Below are positions 33,361 to 44,040 of a DNA stretch of 64,000 nt, piece after piece; position 1 is the stretch's first letter; every line of letters begins with the position of its first letter. The translations under genes were made by a program, and so were the position numbers. This DNA is from Chrysemys picta bellii (lineage: Eukaryota > Chordata > Testudines > Emydidae). Where the stretch lies: the NCBI RefSeq assembly GCF_011386835.1, contig NC_088795.1:121289434-121353433 (forward strand). Reading direction: 5' to 3'. The notes beneath the pieces were generated by a model, which made no database searches, was not told where the DNA came from, and was given only the letters and a program-made list of their open reading frames with translations.

Positions 33361-33470
33361 TGGGCCAAATTCTAGTCTTGGTTATACATGTTCAAATTTG
33401 GAGTGTTTCATTGATTCATTTGAGTTATGCTGGATTTATACCACTGTAACTCAGAGGAGAATTTGGCCCA
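33361..33470. repeat. Miniature inverted-repeat element
   Basis: TGGGCCAAATTCT at the left and AGAATTTGGCCCA at the right are perfect 13 bp inverted ends around about 84 bp including GGATTTATACCACTGTAACTC. This is a widespread amniote short palindromic element type; family not named here. Confidence 0.7.
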
Positions 33471-34150
33471 ATAATTCTACTTCAATATTAACCCAGCCAC
33501 AGTGGACATCCTATACAATGTACAGTATAGATTAAATAATATAAATAGTAATATATTATGGTTTACATTTAACAAGGAAAGCAGGAATAGAAACTACTAA
33601 CTATATGGGGAAGTTGCCTTATAGGGAAATCTTAATTTCCGAACAGATCCTTTTCTACTGAAATTTTTCAAGTATGATTTCAGCCCAGTGATAACATTTT
33701 CCTCTGAATGTTTATACAAAGTTGGGTCATGCATTTTTGAATTACGCCTTGTGACCGGGTACAAGGGCACTCTTTAGCCCAGATCCTATAGGTTTCGGGC
33801 AGCAGCCAGTTAACCCTGACCTATTAGATGAAGCAGATGAAATATAAAGGGCTGCCTGGGAGACAGCAATGGGGGAAAATAGCTGGGTATGAGCTGCGCC
33901 GATGCTCACAAGTTTGTAGAGCTGGGGGGACTGCCGAACGGTGAATGTGGCTGTTACCTTGGTTTGCTACTATTGTGTTGATTTGAACTTTGTATAAGTT
34001 CCCATAAATGGATCACTGAGGAGAAGGGACTAGGACTGACTGATTGGCCATCTGACTGTTGATTTGGACTGGGAAAACGACACCAGATCACATATGGTAG
34101 AGAACGTGGGGAGCTGATCTGGCCTGAAACTGAACACCAGTACTGCCAAG

Positions 34151-34790
34151 ATGGAAAAGGAATCCCATCTCCAATGGATTGTGAAGCAGCAGCAGCAACT
34201 CCAGTTCCAGTGATTTATGGACCAACTGCAGCAGATCCTCCTCTGTCTTGTGAACCAGGGACACCTTGGAGTCCAAAGAGCAGGGGTAGATGCATTGTCC
34301 CTATAGACCTGAGTGGGGAAGGGGCCCTGACCAAGATGGGACTGGAAGATGATCAGGAAGGGTACTTGGAGACATTTTAGTGGCTGGCCCTGGCACACCA
34401 GTGGCCCCAGGGGCAATGGTCCCTCCAGTTGGCCCCCTGTCTGACAGGAGGCTCAGGCAGCATACAGGGCCTAAAACTGCACTATGGTCAGGGATTATAG
34501 AGCCCTTAGGCTGCTATTTTGAACCAGCTGGGTCTCATTGTGGAGGGTTACCACCAACAGTACCAGGCTGAAGCCTTCACCCTGGGCTGCAGCACAATGC
34601 CTCCTAGACCTTTGCTGCTGGTGGCTAAGGCCAGAATCTGAGTTCCCCAGGGAAATCATTGAGCAGGTGGTTCTCAAACAGTTCTGTCATATCATGCCAC
34701 TGGGAGCCCGGGAGTGGATTTACTGGCATGGGCAGCCAAACTGGAGACCGCAGTATGTTTGGTTAAGAACTTTTTGGAGGCTGAACTAGA
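34151..34790 (+). pseudogene. Gag remnant with SCAN-like segment
   Basis: The frame starting at 34151 (MEKESHLQWIVKQQQQLQFQ) gives a Gln-rich start as in Gmr1-like gag. Further on (about 34650-34780) it reads FPREIIEQVVLKQFCHIMP followed by REWIYWHGQPNWRPQY. The pattern of Ile/Val, Gln-Phe, Met-Pro, Arg-x-Trp and His-x-Gln-Pro spacing matches the SCAN dimerisation domain, which is known to have arisen from a Gmr1-like capsid. The frame is broken by several stops and shifts. Confidence 0.6.
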
Positions 34791-35299
34791 TTGTGGGTCA
34801 CCTGCCTGACCTGAATCAAGAGAAGTGGGTCCACTGGCTTCCCTGTGCAAGGTGTTGGTGTCATGAAAGAGGAGACAATGCATGGGAAGGTTGTTCCATG
34901 GGCTGGGCCAGCCCCCCCACTGGAGACTACTCCTCCTTTGGGGCAATGGTCCCCAAAGGGTAAGTTGGATGGGGATTAAAGGGGCCCATGAGAGAAGGGG
35001 AGCAGACAGGAGCTGCAGAAGCTGCTTCCTTGCTGACAGCCAATACGGACCAGAGGGGTATTGGTACAACCCTAGGGACAGGAAGGAGCCCAGAGCTACA
35101 GCTCCTGCACCGTTATGGAATGTGACTATGTCATAGCCTGCTTCGCCAAGACCTCAGCACTCCTCAGGGAGCTCAGTGCTCTAGTTATCCCCATTACAGT
35201 CAATGGAGTTGGTTGACTCCTGATCTGGCCAGACATTTTTCCATGAGCAGCAATTGGGACCCAATTTCCCAAGGATTGGGTGGGGTGGGGGTGGGGGGT

Positions 35300-35440
35300 G
35301 TTGCTGATAGGTTGTATTTATGGGGATTTCCAACCGAACCCCACTATCCAACTTAAGCTGCCCATAAACAGGAAAGCTGCAAAGTTAGTAGTGGCTGGGG
35401 CAAAAGAACTGTCATATCCAATGGTGCTGGATCAGGCCTG
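35300..35440 (+). pseudogene. Aspartic protease remnant (C-terminal part)
   Basis: The frame reads GCIYGDFQPNPTIQLKLPIN, followed after a gap by AKELSYPMVLDQAWGP. The CxHGD...YPT pattern and the PYPVVLGxDW-type ending are those of gypsy protease C-termini. The catalytic DSG motif is not seen in this piece. Confidence 0.55.
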
Positions 35441-36079
35441 GGGACCAGTAATGGGCCTGCTACAGGAGCCAAACCAATCCTGCCTGGATCCCATCCCACA
35501 GAAGGAGGCTGATGTACCGCTTGGGAAGAGCTTCCTCTTTGCTGATCCTGACCTAATACCCTAATGTAGAAAACACATAAGGAGCATCGTCTTGCCCAGA
35601 AGTGAATTCTACTACCACATAAGATCTGAGGAGGTGGGCCCATAAATCCACTGCCACCCACTGTGGTTCGAATCCCCTGTAGGTAACCCTGCAGAGGTCA
35701 GACTCCCAGATACCACAGGCTAGGGCAACTCAGGGTCCCAGGGGCCCTACAGACCCTGATCCAGAGCCAGTGCAACAAATATAGAAGGGGACAGTGACCC
35801 AGAGTAATTCGGACACCCCTGATAGATCCACACAAGGGTTATTACCTTTGGTGACCCTGTTGATGGATAATTAGTCTCTCACCAACTCCAGTGACTTTGT
35901 GCAAGAACACCAAAATCATGGAGAGTAGCCGTTTGTATGGGCATCTGGCCAGGGTGAACAGGACCCTGGTGGATGAGGTATAGGATGCACCGTACCCTCA
36001 CTTTGAACTAGAGGGAGATGTTCTGATTCAGGTGGTCAAAGAGTCCAAACTGGGATATGCCAGTCACAACTGCTGGTTT

Positions 36080-36730
36080 CCAGCTCCTCAGGCTGGCCCA
36101 CAAAATACCTTGGTCTGGTCACTTAGGTGTGAAAAAACAAACCCAACCAGAAATGGGTATTGGCTAATTTATTTTGGCTAGAGATATGTCAAGAGGTTAA
36201 GGACTATTGCACTTCTTGTGCCAGCTGGTGAGTCCCCAATCTATTCAAAGGGGCCCCTTGGTTCCTCTTTCCCTGGTAGATATATCATTTGATTGCACTG
36301 AGGTAGATTTAGTCTGGCCCCTGGAGCCTATGGCCAGGGGGTGCCACTATATTTTATTTATCTTGGACTACATCACCTGGTACCCTAAAGCAATTCCCCT
36401 GCAGTCAGTGTCAGCTCAGATGGTTGCAGATGAGTTGCTAAAGGTGTTTTCTCGGGTAGGCATTCCCTGGGTGATGCTGACTGATTAAGGCACCACCTTC
36501 ATGTTAAGGCTACTGAATGAAGTTTGCTCCCAACTTAAAGTCCATAAGAACCTCGATCTGCCAGCCCCAAACAGGTGGGTTGGTGGAGTGTTGTAACTGG
36601 CCCTAAAGGGAATACTGTGCAAGTTCAACACAGCCGAATCCCACAATGGGGACAGACTGCTGCCACAGCTCATGTTTATTGTCAGAGAGGTGCCCCAATT
36701 TTCCACGGGGTTCTTTTCTTTTGAGTTGCT
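36080..36730 (+). pseudogene. Integrase remnant
   Basis: An open stretch at 36207-36488 contains PLVPLSLVDISFDCTEVDLV, then MARGCHYILFILDYITWYPK and VADELLKVFSRVGIPWVMLT, the D...D portion of a retroviral/gypsy integrase core with a stop right after it (GTTF would follow). A decayed zinc-binding region precedes it (about 36080-36230). Lies upstream of the RT part. Confidence 0.75.
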
Positions 36731-37194
36731 ATATGGAAGGTGACCCCATGGAATTCTGTTCCTTGTGCAGGGAGCCTGGCAAGATCAAGGCACTAAGGCT
36801 GAAAATGCAGTCCAATATGTCCTGAATCTTCTGAGATTGTAGTTAATGAGGGCCTTTGCCAAGCAGAAATGTACAGGGTGTGAAGCACACACAGGAGCAG
36901 TATTACAATAGCATTGCAAGGCAGAGGGTTTATCAGCCTGGGGACCAAGCCCTGGTATTGCTACCTAGCACCGAGGGCAAATTGCTGGCTAAATGGAAGG
37001 AGCACTTTGAGACAGTGCTGGGTGGGGAAAGATTATGAGATTTGGTTAGCTGGAAAGAGACAGGGCATCCAGATGGACCATGTGAACTTACTGAAGTCCT
37101 GGAATGGCTGAAAGGCAATGTTTATCCACCCAGTCCACAGGAACTAGACTAAGGCCCTTACATACCAGAGGTGGGGGGTCTGTCCTGCTGTAAC

Positions 37195-37915
37195 TCTGGG
37201 AGACAACCTCACCATCCTGCAGAGAGAGCAAGCCCACAAGCTAGTCCATAGCTTTTATGACATCTTCTCCATCAAGCCTGGGAGGATGCACCTCACTGAG
37301 TACCATACACAAATTATCCCAGATGTTAGGTACAGAAAGGAAAATTCCGGATCTGAGTGTGAGAGATGGTGAAAAGGGAGCTAGAAAATATGTTAGAGCT
37401 AGGGGTAGTCAAGGAGTCACCAAGTGAATGGGGCGGCCCCACTGATTTAGTAGCCAAACCTGACAAGTGTGTTCACTTTCGTATTGATTTTAGAGAGGTT
37501 AATGTCATGTCGAGGTTCATACATATACCATGCCCAGAATAGATGCTGGAAATAACTTAATAACCATGCTAGACCATATGAAAGGCTACTGGCACCAGAG
37601 TCTAAAGATGAGACAGCCTTTGCCACCCTTTTTATCCTCTCTCATTTTTGAACTCTCCCATTTGGACTCTGTGGGGGCTCCCGCCACGTTCCAGTGGTTA
37701 ATGGATAAGGTACTGCAGCCCCACTGGCAGTACTCTGAGGCCTATCTCAATTACATTGTTGTCTATTGTAGCACCAGGAAATATCATCTCAAGTGGATTG
37801 CCACTGTCCTGTCATCTCAAAGGGAGGCAGGCCTAACAGCTAGCTCTGCAAAGTGCAAGGTGGGTTGTGCTGAAACAAAATACTTAGGATGTGCCCTGGG
37901 GAATGGATGAATCTG
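37195..37915 (+). pseudogene. Reverse transcriptase remnant
   Basis: Translated pieces on the plus strand include HKLVHSFYDIFSIKPGRMHL, ELGVVKESPSEWGGPT and CVHFRIDFREVNVMSRFIHI, followed by FQWLMDKVLQPHWQYSEAYL. These match RT blocks of Ty3/gypsy elements in order. Frameshifts and stops separate them, and the usual YLDD-type motif is degraded. Three tandem copies of a 15 bp unit lie shortly after (37950-37991). Confidence 0.75.
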
Positions 37916-37949
37916 ACCCTTAGCCAGTAAGGGAACAGCCCTGTTAGAG

Positions 37950-37991
37950 TTCCCTACTACCCAGTTCCCTACTACCCAGTTCCCTACTACC
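37950..37991. repeat. 15 bp tandem repeat, 2.8 copies
   Basis: TTCCCTACTACCCAG occurs twice in full and a third time in part, inside the decayed gypsy pol region. Confidence 0.9.
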
Positions 37992-38035
37992 AACTGGCAG
38001 GTGAAATTGCTCCTGGGCCTAACAAGATGCTATAT

Positions 38036-38232
38036 AAAGTGACAAAGAGTCCTGTGGCACCTTATAGACTAACAGAAGTATTGGAGCATAAGCTTTTGTG
38101 GGTGAATACCCACTTCGAAGGGGGTATTCACCCACGAAAGCTTATGCTCCAATACTTCTGTTAGTCTGTAAGGTGCCACAGGACTCTTTGTCACGTTTTA
38201 CAGATCCAGAAAAACACAGCTACCCCTCTGAT
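38036..38232. mobile_element. Foldback element, copy B, 14 bp TSD
   Basis: Arms GTCCTGTGGCACCTTATAGA with CTAACAGAAGTATTGGAGCA and TGCTCCAATACTTCTGTTAG with TAAGGTGCCACAGGAC mirror each other. Flanks ACAAGATGCTATAT (38022-38035) and ACAAGATACTATAT (38233-38246) are a 14 bp target duplication with one mismatch. It starts AAAG and ends CCCCTCTGAT like copy A. The centre is a larger hairpin (GGGTGAATACCCAC / GTATTCACCCACGAAAGC); the CTGANGA word of copy A is replaced here. It is inserted inside the gypsy pol. Confidence 0.8.
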
Positions 38233-38289
38233 ACAAGATACTATATGTGGTCTGTCCCTGGGTTTCCCACTGTATCCCCCTCCCCCCAG

Positions 38290-38450
38290 GATCCCCTGAA
38301 GGATAAGGCTGCCCCAAAAGGTCCAGTTGACTTCAGGCTACTTGGATGCATTTGGCACACTCAGGCACATCTTCTGCAGCAAACCAGTGCCACTGAGCCT
38401 GGATTTTACCGAGGAATTCATACTCCAAGGTGGGACTTGGGGTGATTCCA
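38290..38450 (+). pseudogene. RNase H start of the gypsy element
   Basis: In one frame the plus strand reads FCSKPVPLSLDFTEEFILQ, the connection into the RNase H domain of gypsy pol. The sequence loses similarity after about 38450. Confidence 0.5.
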
Positions 38451-38479
38451 TGCAGTTGGTGGAAGCTGGAGAACACCCT

Positions 38480-38720
38480 ATTGTGCCAGTCACTGTACAG
38501 ACAGCCCCTGCCCTGAAAAGCTTAGAGCAGGGCCTGTCTGTATAGTGCCTGTGCCTAAAGGCTCAGAGAAAGGAACACAAGTTGAAGAGTGGGAAATAAG
38601 GCACAAAGAGGTTAAGTGATTTACCCAAGGTCACACAGTAAGACAGTGGCAGAGCCAGGGACTCAGTTCACATCGCCTAAGCTCTAGTCTGATGACTGTC
38701 CCTCCTCTTCAGTAACACCC
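38480..38720 (-). repeat. MIR-type SINE relic (antisense)
   Basis: The block CACAAAGAGGTTAAGTGATT, then TACCCAAGGTCACACAGTAA and CAGTGGCAGAGCCAGGGACT is the reverse complement of the MIR core. The GTACAGACAGCCCCTGCCC/GGGCCTGTCTGTATAG hairpin preceding it is a frequent companion. Confidence 0.85.
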
Positions 38721-39465
38721 TGCTATTTAGATCCCTGACTAAATTGTTGGCGTTTTGAATGCTCCCTGACCACATCTCACCGGCTATTTTAATCTGTTAC
38801 ACCCGCAGCTGAGCTGATTTAACTTTCCCTTATGAAAGAAGCATTAAAAGAAAGGATCTGCAGGCCTCTAAGTTAGCATTGTTCATGGAAAATGCACGTT
38901 AAAAAGCAGCCCGGCCACATGCGTCATTGTCAAAAACTCCAGCCAATCTGGCAGTCCCTGTTTTTAAACTGGTAGTTGCCCAAGCACAGATTTCAAAAGC
39001 ACCTTATCTGAGGCCAAAATGCATTTATTTCGCTGTCATTTTCTGTTTAAAAGATTCAGCTGGAAGAGCTCCTCATAGAGTGACTGTAAGAACCAGTCAG
39101 ACATGGAGGATAGCACCAAGGACCTGTTTCTGGAGGCATTCAGACTGCAGAGGAGAGAGGCAAATGCCTCTGGTGGTTTGGAGGAAAGAGTAACTGCAAC
39201 ACTGTTAAGCAATGGGGTGGGTGATCGCTTCGGCCTCAAGCAGGACAGAGACTATGGCCATGTCTCCAACCCACAATGTCTTTGGTCTTTGATCTTCTAG
39301 GCTTCCAGAGGGTCCTAAAATGAGTGGTAATAAAATGAAAGGATAATGTGGGGAAAACTTCCAAATGTGTATGGTTTAGAGGAGAGAGAATTACTTCTTC
39401 CTCTCATACTGCTATGAATTATTTTTCAAAGCAAAGGGAGGTTAGGCATTAATCTATATCTCAGG
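38721..39465. other. CPZ intron 1 sequence, nothing recognised
   Basis: No gene or assigned repeat was seen. The 38940-39290 stretch looks less repeat-like but has no recognised coding similarity. Confidence 0.35.
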
Positions 39466-39530
39466 TTCTCAAACTTCTTCATACTGTGGACCAGGTCTTG
39501 AGAGGACATTATCTCATGGATTGCATGCCT
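39466..39530. mobile_element. Possible end of a hAT-like element
   Basis: CTCAGGTTCTCAAACTTCTTC resembles the CAGTGGTTCTCAAACTT ends of hAT elements. The opposite end was not found. Confidence 0.3.
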
Positions 39531-40077
39531 GCCATTCACGATCTTGCCTACCCCTTCTTATTTGCAATCACATCACTTTCCTGTGACACCCGCTCCACTC
39601 TGTTCCTTGCTCGCCCTATTTTCCAGGAAATATTTATCTGCTTCCTGGTGTTTTTCTCCTCCTCTATCCCTGCATATGCTGTCTTGCCAATTGGTTCCCT
39701 TCTGCCCTGGACACACTGCTTGGCCACTTAGTCCTTTTCTCCCTGGATGTACTGCCCAGCTGCCTCATTCCCTTGTCTCTTGGAAATTCCTCTCCCTTTG
39801 GCATTTGTCACCTCCATTCTCACTGGTGGTTCTGGTCCCTGAAAGTGGCTCCTGTCTCTTCAGTTCCCCCTATTATTATCAGTGGCCATGTAGAGCAGCT
39901 AGGCAGCCTTCCACTTATTGTTTCCAGCTGCTGTTCTGTGCTTTCCTTTGCAAAGCAGAATTACCCAACAGTATTTGTTTTGTTGTGTATTGTTGCTTAA
40001 TAGCAGCTTTTGTCTAAATAATGTTTCAAGGAAAACATTCATTGTGAAAACTGAGTTGGTTAATGATATAGTTTGGC

Positions 40078-40099
40078 AAAAAAAAAAAAAAAAAAAAAA
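40078..40099. repeat. Poly(A) tract
   Basis: Twenty-two consecutive A residues. No upstream LINE or processed gene with matching orientation was recognised. Confidence 0.9.
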
Positions 40100-41589
40100 C
40101 CCCAAAGCTAATATCCATGGAATTTGAAATGCTTTGTGTATATTCCGAAAAGCAGATGTTTTGTCTATAAACCCTTCTAGAAAAGGAATGAATATTTCCA
40201 ACAAAAGAAGCCCAGGGTTTTCCTCTCATAGTCACAAAGAAACTCAGTGAACCAAGAAGTGGATGTGTCAGTCATGATAATACAAATGATCTAATCTGGC
40301 TCATTCTATAAACCATAATGACACCGTTACATTATCTCGCTGAGGTACTTCTGTGGGTCTAGATTCATTAACAACTCTGGGACTGAATCTGCAACCCTTC
40401 TTCACACAAGTTCCCCATTGGCTTCACTATTGACTGCATTAAAATCCACGATAAACTAAACCAGGATACTGGAAATATCTATAGAGTCACATTGGCTGGG
40501 TGAAGGTTAATCCTAGCAGCCTGCGTCTTTCACCACTGAATCATCTGAGGGGGCGGGGGCGGAATTTAAGCTTGGCGCTAGAATTTGTATATGTTGCATT
40601 CTAGATTTTCAAATTTGCCTTTGCAAATTGAAAGCAGAAGAGTATATTATAGAAAGCACTCAGGCAGCTCCAACCAGCTCTTCAAAAGTGGGGTTTTATC
40701 CATATTTTTAAATAGAAGATGTACTGTCCCAAACTTTATTGCACCTCTTGTAGAGCAGCCAGGGATAACAATAAACACAACACATACAGGGTCCACTGGA
40801 TCTGGAAGACAAACAGTTCTTCGTATCCATCCAGTTCTGTTTGAGGAAGGGTCTAAAACTGGGGAAACAATGACATGAAAGGGAGCAATGTCTCTGCAGG
40901 ATGGGATCACTAGGAGCAGGGCTCAGGGTTAACCACAGGAGCTGGCAGATATCAATGCTCTGTGCATCACCTCCAATTTCATGGGCCTCTAAAATGGAGT
41001 GTGTGTGGAGGGGCTGATCTGGTATGGTCAGTGGCACTGCTTGTGTGACAGAACATAGCAGGTGGAGCACTGCAACGTATGTCATCTCTGTGCAGAGCCC
41101 TCGGACCTGTGTTATTTCCTTACAGATCCTTGGGCTCTGTGGGGATCAGAGGCCACAGACCCTTCCCAGGGGAGGAGAGTGCACAGCAGCAACTTCAGGG
41201 AGGGTTTGGCCCAGGTAAGTGCATCCCTGATTATTTTTAAGCATGGGCCCTGGACAATTATTTTTGTCCCGTGCTGAACTATAACTTCTGGATTATGTGT
41301 AAGCATTGGAATTTTGGATCATGATAGTTTCCAAAGAACTATTTAATCAGAAACACACATTTGGGATGGGCCTTGCAACATTTCTGTCCTCTGTTTTTAT
41401 GTATATGAAATACTAATCTTGTTATCAGAAATACAGCAAACTAAGTAGCAAATCTCTAGCCATCTCTGTTGTAGAGTTATCTATGGAGCCAATTGTATGA
41501 CATAAGTAACTTAAGTTGACTTGGGCATTGTATCCATGTTACTGATAGCAGATTTCTGCTCATCATCTAAAAATTAAAATATCTTTTGG
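40100..41589. other. CPZ intron 1 sequence, nothing recognised
   Basis: No gene was found. A GGGACTGAATCTGCAACCC word at 40379 resembles one arm of the 21440 palindrome. Frames such as 40708-41085 on the minus strand have no family resemblance. Confidence 0.35.
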
Positions 41590-44040
41590 GGTCAACTTTA
41601 TTTGTTTATTAATAGATCTAATCATCACTCTGCTTGGTAACATTAATGCTACTGTTGGTAATTCGAGTGGAGCATGGGAAAAAAATTGGACCTGTTATCC
41701 TGGATACCTGGATACAAGCAAATGCCTTGTACAGTTGTGCATTTCTCATGAGCTTGTCATTAAGAACCCCTGGTTTTATAGGAAGCTAAATCTCCAATTT
41801 ACTTGGCTGAATGATGAAATGAACAAGGAAGATGATTGATTACATTATAATCTCTTGCAGGAAATCATCCATCAGAAACGGCAGTACTTATTGGTCTGCC
41901 GCACTCACTAACACCGACCACAAATTAGTCTTCGCCAATTTCCATTTCAGACAAAAGAGCATAAGTAAAGCAACAGTTGGGTTACCAAAATTTGAATGAT
42001 CTAATCTAGAAATCAGTAGCATTCATAACCACTATGGAGTTAAAATCTTGAACACGTTGGAAAGGCTGTCAGAATATATTGATGCTGAATCCACCTGGAC
42101 AGACTTTAGATCTCAGATAATTGATGCTGACATGACTCTCATTAGTCCCTCCCAAAAAGCCAGGAAGCCCTGGATCGCTGTTAATATCGTAATCATCACT
42201 GAACAGTATCACATATGAGAGATGATACGATCATATGTCGTAAGCTAAATGACTCTCAATAAATCAATACGCACTAACTGAAAAGTTTTTATGAAAGCCA
42301 AAGCCATCTCACTCGAGGAAGCTTCTGCCAGGAACAATGTGGCTTCCATTCTATAAACACCTGTGCAATCTCACTCATGAGAAAGGTCATTTACTTGGTG
42401 TGGTCTACTCCAGTTTTTGTCAGCTAATCAGTGAAAAAGTGGAGTTCATGGCAGGTTGGAGGGAACATTTCCGACAGCTGCTAAATGCACGCCTCTTTCT
42501 TTGGACCCTGACATTAAGGCTTCTGCCAAGTTGACTCATTTTGCATAAAACCATCCTGGTGAAATCACACCTGTAAAGATGCTGAAGTTAAAAAAGGCAG
42601 CAGGAATCTGTGAAATTCCTGTGGCATTATTAAAAAGTGCAGGACCAACTATTCTTTTGTGGCTGCAGACACTGTTCATTATCATCTGGAAAAGAGTCAG
42701 TCCAGTCTGACTGGCAAAAAGGTAATATTTTACCACTTTGGAAATGTAAAGGCAGCAAATGAGACTTTTATAACTATTCAGGCATTACTCTTCTATCAGT
42801 CCCAAGGAAAGTTTTTCCTTTTCTCTTGTTGGTCTGAGCTGATGGTATTTAAGAGAAGACCACAACAAGCTGTCTTCATTCCATGACAAAGCAAATCTTC
42901 ACAGTGCACTAGTGTATCGAGAAGGCATGAAAATTCAAGGACCCATTCACATTGCATTTGAGGATATCAAGGCTGTGATTGACTCTGTATCGCTTTGGCC
43001 GAGCTTGAAATTTGAAGGCCTCCCTGGCAAGCTTTGCAAAATATTCTGTCTTCTATATGATAACTCCTCAAGCTGCATTCTTGTAAGTGAGAAAAGAACT
43101 GCCATCTTCTGAATTAGGTCAGGTGTTTGACAAGGATGCATTGCTGCCCCAGATCTCCTCAGTGCCAGCATAGATTACATGCTAGACAACACAACTAAGT
43201 AAATGCAGTTTAGGCATTCCCCTTGGTGACAGGAACTTCACTGATACTGATTTTGCTGTCAATATAATGCTAGTTGTTGAATCAATGGATGAGCTAGTTG
43301 CAGCAATTAAAGCCCTGAAAAGGTCAGTGGCAAAAGTCAGCCTCAAACTTAATTGGAATCAAACCAAAATTCTTCCAGATACGTATTTTGAACACTCTGT
43401 AGGCACTAGCCCCTTTGTGGGTTACCACCCAGTCAAGATTGTTGATGATATCACCTACCTTCACTCTACTGTTAATCATGTAGGTGGCACTGAGAAAAAA
43501 CTTGAAGCCTGCACTGCAAGAGTGTCATCAGTAAAGGAGTGTCTCATCAGAAATGTCTTTCGCTAACCAAACACCCTGATAAGTACAGAGATGAAGCTGA
43601 GGATATATAATGTTTTGGTGGTCAGTATTCTGACCAATGGGACTGAAAAAAGGTCTCTTACTGTCAAGATTGAAAAGAAGTTGGACACAGATGAAGCATC
43701 AAATGGTATGAATTCCAATAGAATGAAGAGATCCATTTTCTAACTAATCAGGTCCTGCTCTCTCAAACCGTCACTCAATGCTCTCTAAGGCGGTGTGGTC
43801 ATTTGCTCAGAGTTCCTTCCAACTTCCCTGTGAGAATCATCTTTAACTTTGACCCAATGAAAGCAGGATGGAAAAAGACTCCTGGAAGACTTAAAACACG
43901 ATGGCAGGATGATGTCAACAGATGGCATTCTATCCCATATTGTGCTCTATCAGGATCAGGACAGAAAATGATGGAGACACATAATGCATTTGCTGTCCTC
44001 ATACTGTCCAACCAACAGTATGAGAACTAACTTAATTAAT
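41590..44040 (+). mobile_element. Fossil non-LTR retrotransposon (RTE-like or related clade)
   Basis: Pieces of a LINE pol are recognisable in order on the plus strand. At about 41620-41830 is an endonuclease-like segment (NINATVGNSSGAW, then HELVIKNPWF and FTWLND). At about 42930-43200 is an RT segment (IHIAFEDIKAVIDSVS, LPGKLCKIFCLLYDN, then QGCIAAPDLLSASIDYML, the GVRQGC...P block). At about 43800-43930 is the C-terminal HLLRVPSNFP...PGRLKTRWQDDV block. The last is typical of RTE-like and related elements rather than CR1. Frames are broken throughout. Family assignment is uncertain. Confidence 0.6.

Larger units (their letters stand above)
33750..38450 (+). mobile_element. Decayed Gmr1-like Ty3/gypsy retrotransposon
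   Basis: The region shows, in order on the plus strand, an LTR-like start (TGTGACCGGG at 33750), a gag remnant with SCAN-like residues, a protease remnant, an integrase remnant, a reverse transcriptase remnant and the start of RNase H. Integrase ahead of reverse transcriptase is the unusual order of the Gmr1 group within Ty3/gypsy. Every part carries stops and frameshifts, so the element is dead. A foldback element inserted at 38036-38232, between the RT and RNase H parts. The 3' LTR is not visible; the element stops near 38450. Confidence 0.75.

Noticed and set aside
34030..34416. 128-codon open frame on the minus strand
   Set aside because: It is antisense to the gag remnant of the plus-strand gypsy element and reflects its composition.
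39544..40017. 157-codon open frame on the plus strand
   Set aside because: Overlapping frames of similar length exist on both strands and the translation is hydrophobic and Cys/Ser/Pro-rich without any recognised domain or start context.
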